Numbered from the stretch's first letter, positions 1 to 5,395 are shown. The stretch: 5,830 bases of DNA from Bacillota bacterium (GCA_012797095.1 JAAZPS010000305.1:1-5830); one strand, 5' to 3'. Notes: a model not told the origin generated them from the sequence alone. Translations and numbers: made by a program.

Positions 1-7
1 CCTCCCC
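1..7 (-). promoter_or_regulatory. Ribosome binding site of a gene starting beyond the left edge
   Basis: On the minus strand the window ends with GGGGAGG, a near-consensus Shine-Dalgarno sequence, 10 nt after the U-tract of the intrinsic terminator at 18-63. A start codon would be expected about 5-10 nt beyond position 1. The bases just before it (positions 16-4 on the minus strand) can form a small CCCG/CGGG hairpin that partly covers the site. The gene itself is not in the window, so its product is unknown. Confidence 0.6.
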
Positions 8-17
8 GGGTCCGGGT

Positions 18-63
18 AAAAAACAAGGGAGCAAAAACGCATCAGCAATGCGTTTCTACTCCC
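18..63 (-). terminator. Intrinsic terminator in a minus-strand leader (attenuator)
   Basis: Read on the minus strand, an outer 5-bp stem (GGGAG at 63-59 with CTCCC at 31-27) encloses a perfect 8-bp stem (AAACGCAT at 55-48 with ATGCGTTT at 42-35) with a 5-nt loop, followed at once by TTGTTTTTT (26-18). This is a textbook Rho-independent terminator for minus-strand transcription. It lies downstream of a strong promoter at 130-159 and just upstream of a ribosome binding site at 1-7, with no protein gene between. A terminator in that position is what a leader attenuator looks like: it would stop the transcript before the gene beyond the left edge unless it is prevented from folding. Confidence 0.8.
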
Positions 64-79
64 TGATAGCTCATCACTC
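56..79 (-). promoter_or_regulatory. Candidate HutP binding site: four NAG triplets with 4-nt spacing
   Basis: On the minus strand the triplets GAG (79-77), GAG (72-70), CAG (65-63) and UAG (58-56) follow each other with exactly four nucleotides between each pair. HutP of Bacillus subtilis is known to bind single-stranded hut leader RNA at NAG triplets with 4-nt spacers, in the presence of L-histidine and Mg2+, and so to prevent a terminator from forming. Here the last triplets and their spacer cover the 5' outer arm of the terminator at 18-63 (GGGAG, 63-59), so bound protein would plausibly block it. A hutP gene lies in the same window at 2051-2494. The short motif could arise by chance in a purine-rich stretch; its place within an attenuator-like leader is what makes it convincing. 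The second HutP site known on the other side of the B. subtilis terminator is not seen here. Confidence 0.55.
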
Positions 80-129
80 TGAGTAGATCATAACCGGCGG
101 ACGCCGCTATATTTCGCCTATCCGGATCA

Positions 130-159
130 ATTATATCAGATCGAGCGGCCCCGGGGCAA
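130..159 (-). promoter_or_regulatory. Sigma-A type promoter with extended -10, minus strand
   Basis: The minus strand reads TTGCCC (159-154), an 18-nt spacer, then a perfect TATAAT (135-130) preceded by TG one base upstream (extended -10, TGATATAAT). Transcription should begin near 123-124 and give a leader of about 105 nt up to the terminator U-tract at 18. There is no open reading frame of note in the leader. The promoter points away from the plus-strand gene at 346, so the intergenic region is divergent. Confidence 0.65.
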
Positions 160-345
160 AAAATCTTGATTCCCTTTCAAAATAGTCCGGGAATATTCGC
201 ATCCCGGGCTGCTGTCCCGAACGGCCGAAAACGATCAATACAGCTGTTTCTCCGGCAGGTTTTTGTCCCTCCCATCGCGAAAGTTATCCTGACACAGGGG
301 CAGCATCTTGCCGTCAGCATAATCTTATTCAGGAGGTCCCAGCTA
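160..345 (+). other. Upstream region of the plus-strand gene, with one hairpin
   Basis: This stretch before the plus-strand gene contains no convincing gene. An inverted repeat at 185-209 (GTCCGGGA with TCCCGGGC, one G-U pair, 9-nt loop) could form a hairpin in a 5' leader, but no U-tract follows it, so it is not a terminator. No good promoter could be picked out: the CATAAT at 318-323 is too close to the ribosome binding site at 331-336 and lacks a -35 box. The frame is open from 166, but nothing supports translation before 346. Confidence 0.3.
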
Positions 346-1020
346 ATGTTCGAAATTGAAAACAACTTGCAGATTGAACTCGAACCGGAAGATATTTTGA
401 AAGGTCAGGGCATCGATCCGGCCAGGGCTTCGGCGCTGTTGAACCGGATCGCCACCGAAATTCTTGATGAGGCCAACTCCCTGATGAAGCCGGCAGCGCT
501 CCACGGGACCCTGCCGGTTACCGATTTTCAGCACGACAGGATCACTTTTGCCGGCGGCTCCTTTTCAGGCCCCCTTGTAGCAAGGGCTTTCGCCGGCTCC
601 TCCAGACTGGCCCTGGGGCTGTGCACCATCGGCCCGAAATTGGAAGAGCGGGCTGCTGAACTGATGGGCACGGATATGGTTCGCGGGATCGCTCTTGACG
701 GCGCCGGTACAGCCGCGGTGGGAAAGGTATCCCGTATGATCAGGGAAAAACTGATCTTTGATGCAGAAAAGGCCGGTTTGAAGGCCGGCATGAAAGCCAA
801 CCCCGGCCAGGAGGGCTGGTCCATCTGGCAGCAGCAGACCTTTTTCAGCCTTGTCCCCGCCGAGCAGATCGGGGTGGTCCTCAACAAGAGCTGTCTGATG
901 ATCCCCCGCAAATCGATCTCGTTCGTCATCGGCTGCGGTGACAGGCTGTGCTCGGAAAATGTCCCCTGCGACTTCTGTTCGAAACGCGAAGAATGCCAGT
1001 GGCGCCAGCGCCGGGATTGA
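346..1020 (+). CDS. Stand-alone MetH reactivation-domain-like protein
   Basis: This 224-residue protein resembles the C-terminal reactivation domain of cobalamin-dependent methionine synthase (vitamin B12-dependent methionine synthase activation domain), which holds S-adenosylmethionine and helps return oxidised cobalamin to its active state. Matching features are the glycine-rich segment with cTIGP near residue 90, the LDGAG stretch, the NPGQxxW motif (152-158, in place of the usual SPGY) followed by a Gln run (162-164), IGV (175-177) and MIPRKS (185-190). The C-terminus has Cys 197, 202, 208, 211 and 217, including CxxC, which could bind a metal or Fe-S cluster. The start is set by AGGAGG at 331-336, 9 nt before ATG. 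There are no methyltransferase or cobalamin-binding domains, so it probably serves a separate corrinoid protein. It is convergent with the radical SAM gene, 24 nt away. The family call is from motif recognition; the partner enzyme is unknown. Confidence 0.7.
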   Translation: MFEIENNLQIELEPEDILKGQGIDPARASALLNRIATEILDEANSLMKPAALHGTLPVTDFQHDRITFAGGSFSGPLVARAFAGSSRLALGLCTIGPKLEERAAELMGTDMVRGIALDGAGTAAVGKVSRMIREKLIFDAEKAGLKAGMKANPGQEGWSIWQQQTFFSLVPAEQIGVVLNKSCLMIPRKSISFVIGCGDRLCSENVPCDFCSKREECQWRQRRD

Positions 1021-1044
1021 GCCGGGAAAGGATCCCGTAACACC

Positions 1045-1923
1045 TCACCCTTTAAGGCCGTAGACCTGCCGCGGCGCCAGGCAAGGGGGAAAACGCTCCA
1101 GCAGCTTCAGACGCATACTGTAACAGAAATGGCAGGCATCGGCATAGCCGGAAGCACGGGCCAACCCGTAAGTATCGGCCAGCAGCAAAGGCCCGCCGCG
1201 GGACAGCGGGCCGCAGATGGGATGATCTGCCGCCCGGTAGCCGCTCAGGATTTTCGAAAGCGCAGTGGTCCACATATTCCCGATGATCACTCCCTGGCAG
1301 ATATGAACATGACCGAATGCATCGAGGTGCACCCGGCCTGGATCGATCAGATCTTCATAGGGACACTCATCGAGCAGCTCAACCGGTACAGGGACCGCCT
1401 GGCCGGCCAGCAGCTCGGCAGCTTTCCCCCTGTACATCAGCGGAGCTTCCGACGCAATCTCAACCTCCGGGGAGGAGGCGGTGCGGAGAACGGATCGGGT
1501 CAGTGACAGCTTTTCAGCCGCCCTGATCGCAAGGGCGGCCCGCGAGGGGGTCACCCCATCGGGGTTGTGGAAACGATCCTCGCTGATGCTGATATCGGCT
1601 ACCCCCGCTTCGGCAAGCGGTTTCAGCCAGAGCAGGGCATCGGCCTCGCTGACTGCGAAGTAACCATTTGTAACCAACCCAACCTGGAAACCGATCTCCC
1701 GGGCCTTTTTCACCCCCGCAAGCAGCAGTGGATAATAAAGAAAAGGTTCACCGCCTTCAAAGCAGATCTTCTCTATGCTGCCCATAGCAGCAGCCTCACT
1801 CAACGCCTTCTCGATCTGAACCAGGGTAAAGGTGCCTCCGGATCGGGGCCCGCTGTACAGAAAACAGTGATCGCATTCATAAGTGCATTCGTAGGTCAGC
1901 AGAAAATGAAGTCCCTTGATCAT
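1045..1923 (-). CDS. Radical SAM protein with SPASM-like C-terminal cysteines
   Basis: A 292-residue cytosolic radical SAM enzyme. The cluster motif CxxxCxxC is at Cys 13, 17 and 20, where three cysteines hold a [4Fe-4S] cluster that cleaves S-adenosylmethionine to a 5'-deoxyadenosyl radical. GGEP (57-60) and a TNG motif further on are the usual SAM-binding elements. The C-terminal third has Cys 187, 209, 237, 264, 267 and 281; the CQGVIIGN context (209-216) and CxxC (264-267) suggest auxiliary cluster(s) of the SPASM/twitch type. The substrate cannot be told. An upstream in-frame ATG at 2025 would add 34 residues without family character; ATG at 1923 has GGGGAGG 8 nt ahead (1938-1932) and its own promoter at 1957-1985 begins inside that extension, so 1923 is preferred. 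No peptide precursor gene of the kind served by SPASM maturases is evident beside it. Confidence 0.85.
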   Translation of the reverse strand: MIKGLHFLLTYECTYECDHCFLYSGPRSGGTFTLVQIEKALSEAAAMGSIEKICFEGGEPFLYYPLLLAGVKKAREIGFQVGLVTNGYFAVSEADALLWLKPLAEAGVADISISEDRFHNPDGVTPSRAALAIRAAEKLSLTRSVLRTASSPEVEIASEAPLMYRGKAAELLAGQAVPVPVELLDECPYEDLIDPGRVHLDAFGHVHICQGVIIGNMWTTALSKILSGYRAADHPICGPLSRGGPLLLADTYGLARASGYADACHFCYSMRLKLLERFPPCLAPRQVYGLKG

Positions 1924-1956
1924 CGGTTCAGCCTCCCCTTCCGGATTATTTTTCAA

Positions 1957-1985
1957 ATTATTGTTGCAGAAGCCGTTTCGGCCAA
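1957..1985 (-). promoter_or_regulatory. Promoter of the radical SAM gene
   Basis: The minus strand has TTGGCC (1985-1980), a 17-nt spacer and AATAAT (1962-1957; five of six bases match TATAAT). Transcription would start near 1950, leaving a leader of about 27 nt with the ribosome binding site at 1938-1932. It indicates that the radical SAM gene can be expressed separately from hutP, and it argues against the longer reading frame that starts at 2025. Confidence 0.5.
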
Positions 1986-2050
1986 TTGACCGACCAACAA
2001 AACCAATGTCTCCACGATGCGGCATTATTTCCCCATTCCCGAAAAGAGCT

Positions 2051-2494
2051 CTAGATATGGTTGATCCCCAGCCCCATCACCTCGTGCTCGTAGCCTTTGA
2101 TCGGAGCACCGATAGTGCCATAAAGCGCAACAGCAAGCCATTCTCCATCGGAATAGTCCCCCCCCATCCGCGGCCCCCGAACAATAGCAAAGATCAATCC
2201 GGCGCTGCGCAGAATGCTTCCCAGAGCCACCTCCCCACGGCAAACCCCGTGAAAGGCATCAAGAATGGAATGGTAGAGGGCATGTTCCTCGCGGTACTGT
2301 TCCCCGATCAACCCCCTGCGCTTGGCTGCAGTCTCAACGGCGGCAAATATCTTCTGAGGATCCATCGAACCGGCCCGGCCCTGGTAGATCCTGTAGCCGG
2401 CCCGCCCGGCAACCTGCAGCAGCTGCTGCTCTTCCTCCGGGGTGCTTACCACCAGCAGTACAGCCAACTTGCCGATGGTCAGATCTGTTCCCAT
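2051..2494 (-). CDS. hutP: HutP, histidine-responsive RNA-binding antiterminator
   Basis: A 147-residue protein that closely resembles B. subtilis HutP (148 residues) over its full length. HutP is a cytosolic hexamer that, with L-histidine and Mg2+, binds NAG-repeat RNA and prevents a terminator from folding ahead of the hut genes. Seen here: GSMD (42-45), HALYH (71-75), R86, R96, YGTIGAPIKG (125-134), H137 and the closing GINHI. H71, H75 and H137 correspond to the metal-binding H73, H77 and H138 of B. subtilis; E81 of the latter is Asp 79 here. Possible starts are GTG 2512, ATG 2497 and ATG 2494; 2494 is chosen because GGGGGTGA (2506-2499) sits 7 nt ahead of it. The preceding gene stops at 2499, so translation is probably coupled. 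No hutH, hutU, hutI or hutG is adjacent, unlike in B. subtilis. A candidate target site is at 56-79. Confidence 0.95.
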   Translation of the reverse strand: MGTDLTIGKLAVLLVVSTPEEEQQLLQVAGRAGYRIYQGRAGSMDPQKIFAAVETAAKRRGLIGEQYREEHALYHSILDAFHGVCRGEVALGSILRSAGLIFAIVRGPRMGGDYSDGEWLAVALYGTIGAPIKGYEHEVMGLGINHI

Positions 2495-2498
2495 CATT

Positions 2499-2948
2499 TC
2501 ACCCCCATTCACGGCTGCCCGGACAAAGCCCGGGCCTGCCGTTACGATTGAGTTCTTGAAAACAGTTCGGCGGCCTTTTGGCTCCCTTCTGCAACAGGGT
2601 GAACACCCCCGCTCGAACCTCCCCTTTCCCCGTGCCGGGCCCGGACAAAGTTACAGAAAAACGCTGCAGCAGAACGCCCGGCAACAGGCCAAGCAGGATT
2701 GCAGCCAGCCCGATCAGGAAAGCGCTATCGTAATAACCGCCGCGATCGGCCCGGGCGGCAGCCGCCAGGGAACCGGCAAAACCGGCCGCGCCCATGGCAG
2801 TGACAAGGATCCCGAAGATCAGGCCGAAATCATCAGTCCGGAAAGTGCTCCGGTGGCGTTTGGAAAAGAAGTGGTGAGGCTGCCGAAACTGGCCCCGAAA
2901 AAGGGGAACGCCCTCGGCAAGGGCCACCTTCGTTCCCCGGTAGAGCAA
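2499..2948 (-). CDS. Small two-helix membrane protein, unknown function; start uncertain
   Basis: A 149-residue reading frame not recognised as a known family. Residues 1-40 are polar and basic (a run rich in His, Arg and Phe before TDDF), followed by two hydrophobic helices at about 41-64 and 74-95, then a polar glycine- and basic-rich tail whose last 40 residues look low in quality. It lies between the YhfC-like gene and hutP in the same direction, and its TGA ends 4 nt before the hutP ATG at 2494. The start given is TTG at 2948, 7 nt after a run of seven G (minus strand 2962-2956). The frame is open well upstream, past the YhfC-like stop at 3038, and reads protein-like there but has no ATG or GTG. 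An ATG at 3028 lies in another frame that would join this one only by a shift near the G run. It may therefore be a frameshifted gene, use a rare start, or be truncated. Confidence 0.5.
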   Translation of the reverse strand: MLYRGTKVALAEGVPLFRGQFRQPHHFFSKRHRSTFRTDDFGLIFGILVTAMGAAGFAGSLAAAARADRGGYYDSAFLIGLAAILLGLLPGVLLQRFSVTLSGPGTGKGEVRAGVFTLLQKGAKRPPNCFQELNRNGRPGLCPGSREWG

Positions 2949-3037
2949 ATATTTACCCCCCCAGAAAAGTGGATCGTTTTCAACATTCGGAAGAACCGGC
3001 AGCCACGCTTCCCGCGGAGTGCTACCATCCGGGGCAG

Positions 3038-3832
3038 TTACCCCCGGACGCCGTTTTCCATCGATCGCAGCAGCGCTCTGATCCTGAGAATCAGGTAAAG
3101 CGCCGCCGCTGCAGCGGCGGCGATAAAAAGTTCGATGACCCAGAGGGAAAAACCCCCGACTTGCAGATAGACCGCTCCGGCATTGAGTCCGCTGTGCAGC
3201 AAAATGGCGCTGAGCAAATAAAAGGGCCGTCTCCTTCGTACCGCCAGAAGAACGATCAGGGAGAGCGCAATCTGAATGATCAGGGTGAGCACCCGCTCGA
3301 TCCCGGCGGCAAGGAATAAAGACGGCGGCAGACCGACCAGCTGCGCCTTGACCAGGGCGGCTCCCGGACCGAGGCGGGGAGCGATCAGCTGCTCAAATGT
3401 GCCCCGGTTGATCATCAAACTGATCACGATATTGTTGATATAGGTAAATCCGACCAGGATGATCGCTTCGGCGCCGCCGTGGCCCAGGCCGTAGGCCAGC
3501 CCATTATCCCAGGAAAGTTTACCTTTCAGGACCGTCCGGAAGCCGAGGTAACGGCCGCATTCTTCAACAAGAGCGGCGGTAAAACCGCCGACAACAACAG
3601 CACTGAAAAAGATGTTGGAGGAAAGTTGGTTGAACCAGGGCTGTGCCGCCAGGTAATTCAACAGCGGCAGACGCAACAGCAGCTGGAAAAGGATAAAGAC
3701 CCCCGCCCCCACAAAAAAGGCTTTCAGCGAGAAACGGTACCGCCGGTAAAAATAGATCACCAGGGCGACAGGCAAGAATAGAGAAGCACACAGGCTGAAA
3801 AACATTGCCGCCAGTGAAGCAGTGGAGACCAT
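3038..3832 (-). CDS. YhfC-family putative intramembrane metalloprotease
   Basis: A 264-residue polytopic membrane protein with about seven hydrophobic segments. It shows the glutamate/histidine signature of the YhfC family, which is related to the CAAX-protease-like (CPBP/ABI) enzymes: EECGR (90-94), GLGHGGAEA (115-123), an ER pair at 179-180 and HSGLN (213-217, HxxxN). These residues sit in membrane segments and are the likely metal-binding and catalytic set; the substrate is unknown. The N-terminus is hydrophobic, as expected for a first membrane helix. ATG 3832 is preceded by AAAGGGG with a 9-nt spacer. Length is normal for the family. The Ala-rich last helix is coded by a repetitive GCC/GCT/GCG run. 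The gene follows the dehydrogenase by 84 nt and runs into the small membrane protein and hutP, probably as one transcript. A protease role is from the family and not proven. Confidence 0.85.
   Translation of the reverse strand: MVSTASLAAMFFSLCASLFLPVALVIYFYRRYRFSLKAFFVGAGVFILFQLLLRLPLLNYLAAQPWFNQLSSNIFFSAVVVGGFTAALVEECGRYLGFRTVLKGKLSWDNGLAYGLGHGGAEAIILVGFTYINNIVISLMINRGTFEQLIAPRLGPGAALVKAQLVGLPPSLFLAAGIERVLTLIIQIALSLIVLLAVRRRRPFYLLSAILLHSGLNAGAVYLQVGGFSLWVIELFIAAAAAAALYLILRIRALLRSMENGVRG
3101..3122. repeat. Perfect 22-bp palindrome inside the YhfC-like gene
   Basis: The 11-bp half CGCCGCCGCTG is followed directly by its exact reverse complement. It lies in the codons for the alanine run in the last membrane helix. 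With no loop between the halves it would form a very GC-rich hairpin in RNA. It may simply follow from repeated Ala codons. An imperfect 17-bp palindrome (3078-3094) lies next to it. Confidence 0.6.
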
Positions 3833-3870
3833 CGCGCTGCACCCCTTTCGACACTACTGGTAAAATGTCA

Positions 3871-3899
3871 TTGATCCGGCCGCTTTTCCGCCGGATCGA
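3871..3899. repeat. Inverted repeat between dehydrogenase and YhfC-like genes
   Basis: GATCCGGC (3873-3880) and GCCGGATC (3890-3897) form a perfect 8-bp stem with a 9-nt loop, and the next two positions can also pair (one G-U). On neither strand does a T-run follow, so this is not a standard intrinsic terminator. It could be an operator, an RNA-processing stem or a weak terminator separating the dehydrogenase from the downstream genes. Confidence 0.5.
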
Positions 3900-3916
3900 T
3901 GGCCGCAGGAGCCCCT

Positions 3917-5059
3917 TTAGCGCTCAAATGAAAACCGGTGGCCGTCCAGCTCCAGTTCATCCCGCATCTTGATCATCTCTTCCTGCAATTTTTTGCCCAC
4001 GGGGATCCCTTTATCTTTTCTCTCCAGCCAGGCGAGGTGCTCCTTCTCTCCGGCAGTGTAGATTCTGTCCTGCCCCGGTGCTTTTTTTGAAGCGCGCAGC
4101 CGGCGCAGGATCTCGCCGGTTCTTTTTTTAAAAGCTTCCAACCCGATAAAAGCATCCAGATCAACGGCCAGGAAAAAGTGACCGAGCCGGTAAGGCCCCT
4201 TTTGCCCGGCCTCATCGAAGCCGGTCAGCCCTTTGAGAAAAGCGCCCCCCTGCAGGGCTGCCGAGAGGATCTCCACCACCGTGGCGTAGCCGTACCCCTT
4301 GTAACCGGCATTCTCTTCGCCGATCCCGCCAAGCGGAGTCAGCGCAGCCTTCCCTTCGACCAGATCGATCAGGATCTGCTCCGTATCGGTTCTGCTGTGA
4401 CCACCGCTGTTGATCACCCAGCCCTGCGGGATCGCTTCACCGGCGCGGGCATGGACCTCGATCTTGCCGCGCTGGGTCACCGAGGTGGCGCAATCGAGGA
4501 GAAAGGGAAAGGCTTCGTCCGTTGGAAAACCGAAGGTCAGCGGATTTGTGCCCAGCATATTTTCCACCCCAAAGGTGGGCGCGATGGAGGGGCGGGCATT
4601 GCTGCCCACCATCCCCATCATCCCGGCATCAGCGGCCATCTTCAGATAGTAGCCGCAGATACCAAAATGAGTTGAATTGCGCACCGCCACCATCCCCATA
4701 CCGTAATGGCGGGCCTTGTCGATGGCCAGGCCCATCGCCTTTTTGGCGATAACCTGCCCCATTCCATGATGGCCGTCGACCACTGCTGTGGTCGGGCCCT
4801 CCCGGACCACCTCGAAATTGGTTACCGGAAACTGGATCCCTTCCTTGATCCGATCGTAGTATATTGTCTTCAACCGGCCGATCCCATGGGAGTCGATGCC
4901 CCATTTATCGGCTGTGATCAACACATCGGCGCAGATCCGGGCCTCCTCTTCCGAAAGGCCGACCCCTTCGAAGACATCAACCATGAATTTTGTCATCGTT
5001 TCAAAATCTACCCAGACGATCTCCGCACCCACAGGAACCCCTTCTTTCAATTGTTTCAT
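3917..5059 (-). CDS. Ldh2-family malate/L-lactate dehydrogenase (NAD(P)-dependent)
   Basis: A 380-residue cytosolic oxidoreductase of the malate/L-lactate dehydrogenase (Ldh2) family, which is unrelated to classical LDH/MDH and includes malate, sulfolactate, ureidoglycolate and cyclic-imine reductases. Family marks are the IDSHGI motif (His 58), NSTHFG (128-133), the SNARPSIAPTFG segment, LGTNPLTFGFP, and GYKGYG in the C-terminal half. Length is typical (family about 330-370), with a longer charged C-terminal tail rich in Lys, Arg and Glu. The reaction is reversible reduction of a 2-oxo acid to the 2-hydroxy acid; the exact substrate cannot be told. ATG 5059 lacks a good ribosome binding site; GTG 5032, 5 nt after GAAGGGG, would remove nine residues and is a fair alternative. 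It is the first protein gene after the tRNA terminator at 5158-5192, so it probably has its own promoter, which could not be located. Confidence 0.9.
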   Translation of the reverse strand: MKQLKEGVPVGAEIVWVDFETMTKFMVDVFEGVGLSEEEARICADVLITADKWGIDSHGIGRLKTIYYDRIKEGIQFPVTNFEVVREGPTTAVVDGHHGMGQVIAKKAMGLAIDKARHYGMGMVAVRNSTHFGICGYYLKMAADAGMMGMVGSNARPSIAPTFGVENMLGTNPLTFGFPTDEAFPFLLDCATSVTQRGKIEVHARAGEAIPQGWVINSGGHSRTDTEQILIDLVEGKAALTPLGGIGEENAGYKGYGYATVVEILSAALQGGAFLKGLTGFDEAGQKGPYRLGHFFLAVDLDAFIGLEAFKKRTGEILRRLRASKKAPGQDRIYTAGEKEHLAWLERKDKGIPVGKKLQEEMIKMRDELELDGHRFSFER

Positions 5060-5102
5060 GAGATAGATTAACCTGGACCACTACTCTTTTCTTCATTGCC
5101 AG

Positions 5103-5118
5103 GGGAAAACCTTTTCCC
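5103..5118. repeat. 16-bp palindrome upstream of the dehydrogenase gene
   Basis: GGGAAAACCTTTTCCC is symmetric in its 7-bp arms around a central CC. It lies 44 nt upstream of the dehydrogenase ATG at 5059, in a place suitable for an operator of a dimeric repressor or activator. No promoter elements were recognised beside it, so a regulatory role is a guess. Confidence 0.4.
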
Positions 5119-5157
5119 GAAGAGGCTGCCGGGGCTGAATAAATTTTCAAGATCAAT

Positions 5158-5192
5158 CTGGCGGCCGGAAGCTTTTCACTCCCGGCCGCCAG
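5158..5192 (-). terminator. Terminator after the tRNA-Gly gene
   Basis: On the minus strand, 10 nt after the tRNA CCA end, CTGGCGGCCGG (5192-5182) pairs with CCGGCCGCCAG (5168-5158). The stem extends to 14 bp with one G-U pair, leaving a 7-nt loop. It is followed by an AT-rich stretch with scattered T (ATTGATCTTG, then TTTATT) in place of a clean U-run. The very stable stem and its place make it the likely end of the tRNA transcript. Confidence 0.65.
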
Positions 5193-5202
5193 GGACAAAA
5201 GA

Positions 5203-5276
5203 TGGAGCGGGTGATGGGAATCGAACCCACGTAGCTGGCTTGGAAGGCCAGTGCTCTACCATTGAGCTACACCCGC
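5203..5276 (-). tRNA. tRNA-Gly (anticodon UCC)
   Basis: A complete 74-nt tRNA. The 7-bp acceptor stem pairs GCGGGTG with CACCCGC; the D arm is GCTC/GAGC; the anticodon stem CTGGC/GCCAG has loop CTTCCAA, anticodon TCC; the T arm has TTCGAAT. The discriminator is T and the CCA end is encoded (5205-5203). It reads GGA/GGG and, with wobble, other glycine codons. It follows tRNA-Pro on the same strand at a distance of 143 nt, so the two probably have separate promoters. Confidence 0.97.
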
Positions 5277-5314
5277 ACGCACTACAAGCTGTCCCGCGCA
5301 CTTCGCTGTTAAAT

Positions 5315-5343
5315 TGTTTAACCCCAGATTCTCAATCGATCAA
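5315..5343 (-). promoter_or_regulatory. Possible promoter of tRNA-Gly
   Basis: The minus strand has TTGATC (5343-5338), a 17-nt spacer and TAAACA (5320-5315), a weak -10 match, about 40 nt upstream of the tRNA 5' end. The region also holds an imperfect inverted repeat (AACCCC at 5319-5324 with GGGGTT at 5352-5357, and GATTCT at 5328-5333 with AAAATC at 5342-5347). The match is poor, so this is tentative. Confidence 0.3.
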
Positions 5344-5395
5344 AATCGGCCGGGGTTTTGTTCAAATGTCGGCACCTGGTAGGATCCCCTGTCGG

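Noticed and set aside
148..157. 10-bp palindrome GCCCCGGGGC
   Set aside because: It overlaps the -35 box and could be an operator, but it is short, GC-only and unsupported, and it has no U-tract to make it a terminator.
166..345. In-frame extension of the plus-strand gene by 60 codons upstream of ATG 346
   Set aside because: There is no ribosome binding site before 166, the residues do not look like the family, and AGGAGG at 331-336 marks ATG 346.
1023..1037. Hairpin CGGGA/TCCCG between the two convergent genes
   Set aside because: A 5-bp stem with no T-run on either strand is too weak to call a bidirectional terminator.
1129..1989. Plus-strand reading frames across the radical SAM gene
   Set aside because: They are antisense to a gene with clear radical SAM motifs and show no recognisable domains.
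1924..2025. Longer radical SAM protein starting at ATG 2025
   Set aside because: The extra 34 residues have no family character, a promoter lies within this stretch, and GGGGAGG precedes ATG 1923.
2025..2243. Minus-strand reading frame overlapping hutP
   Set aside because: It is a shifted frame of hutP, whose own frame matches the family to the last residue.
5001..5198. Minus-strand 65-codon frame between tRNA-Gly and the dehydrogenase
   Set aside because: It starts inside the tRNA terminator and overlaps the dehydrogenase start; no ribosome binding site or domain was seen, and a shorter start near 5096 also lacks one.
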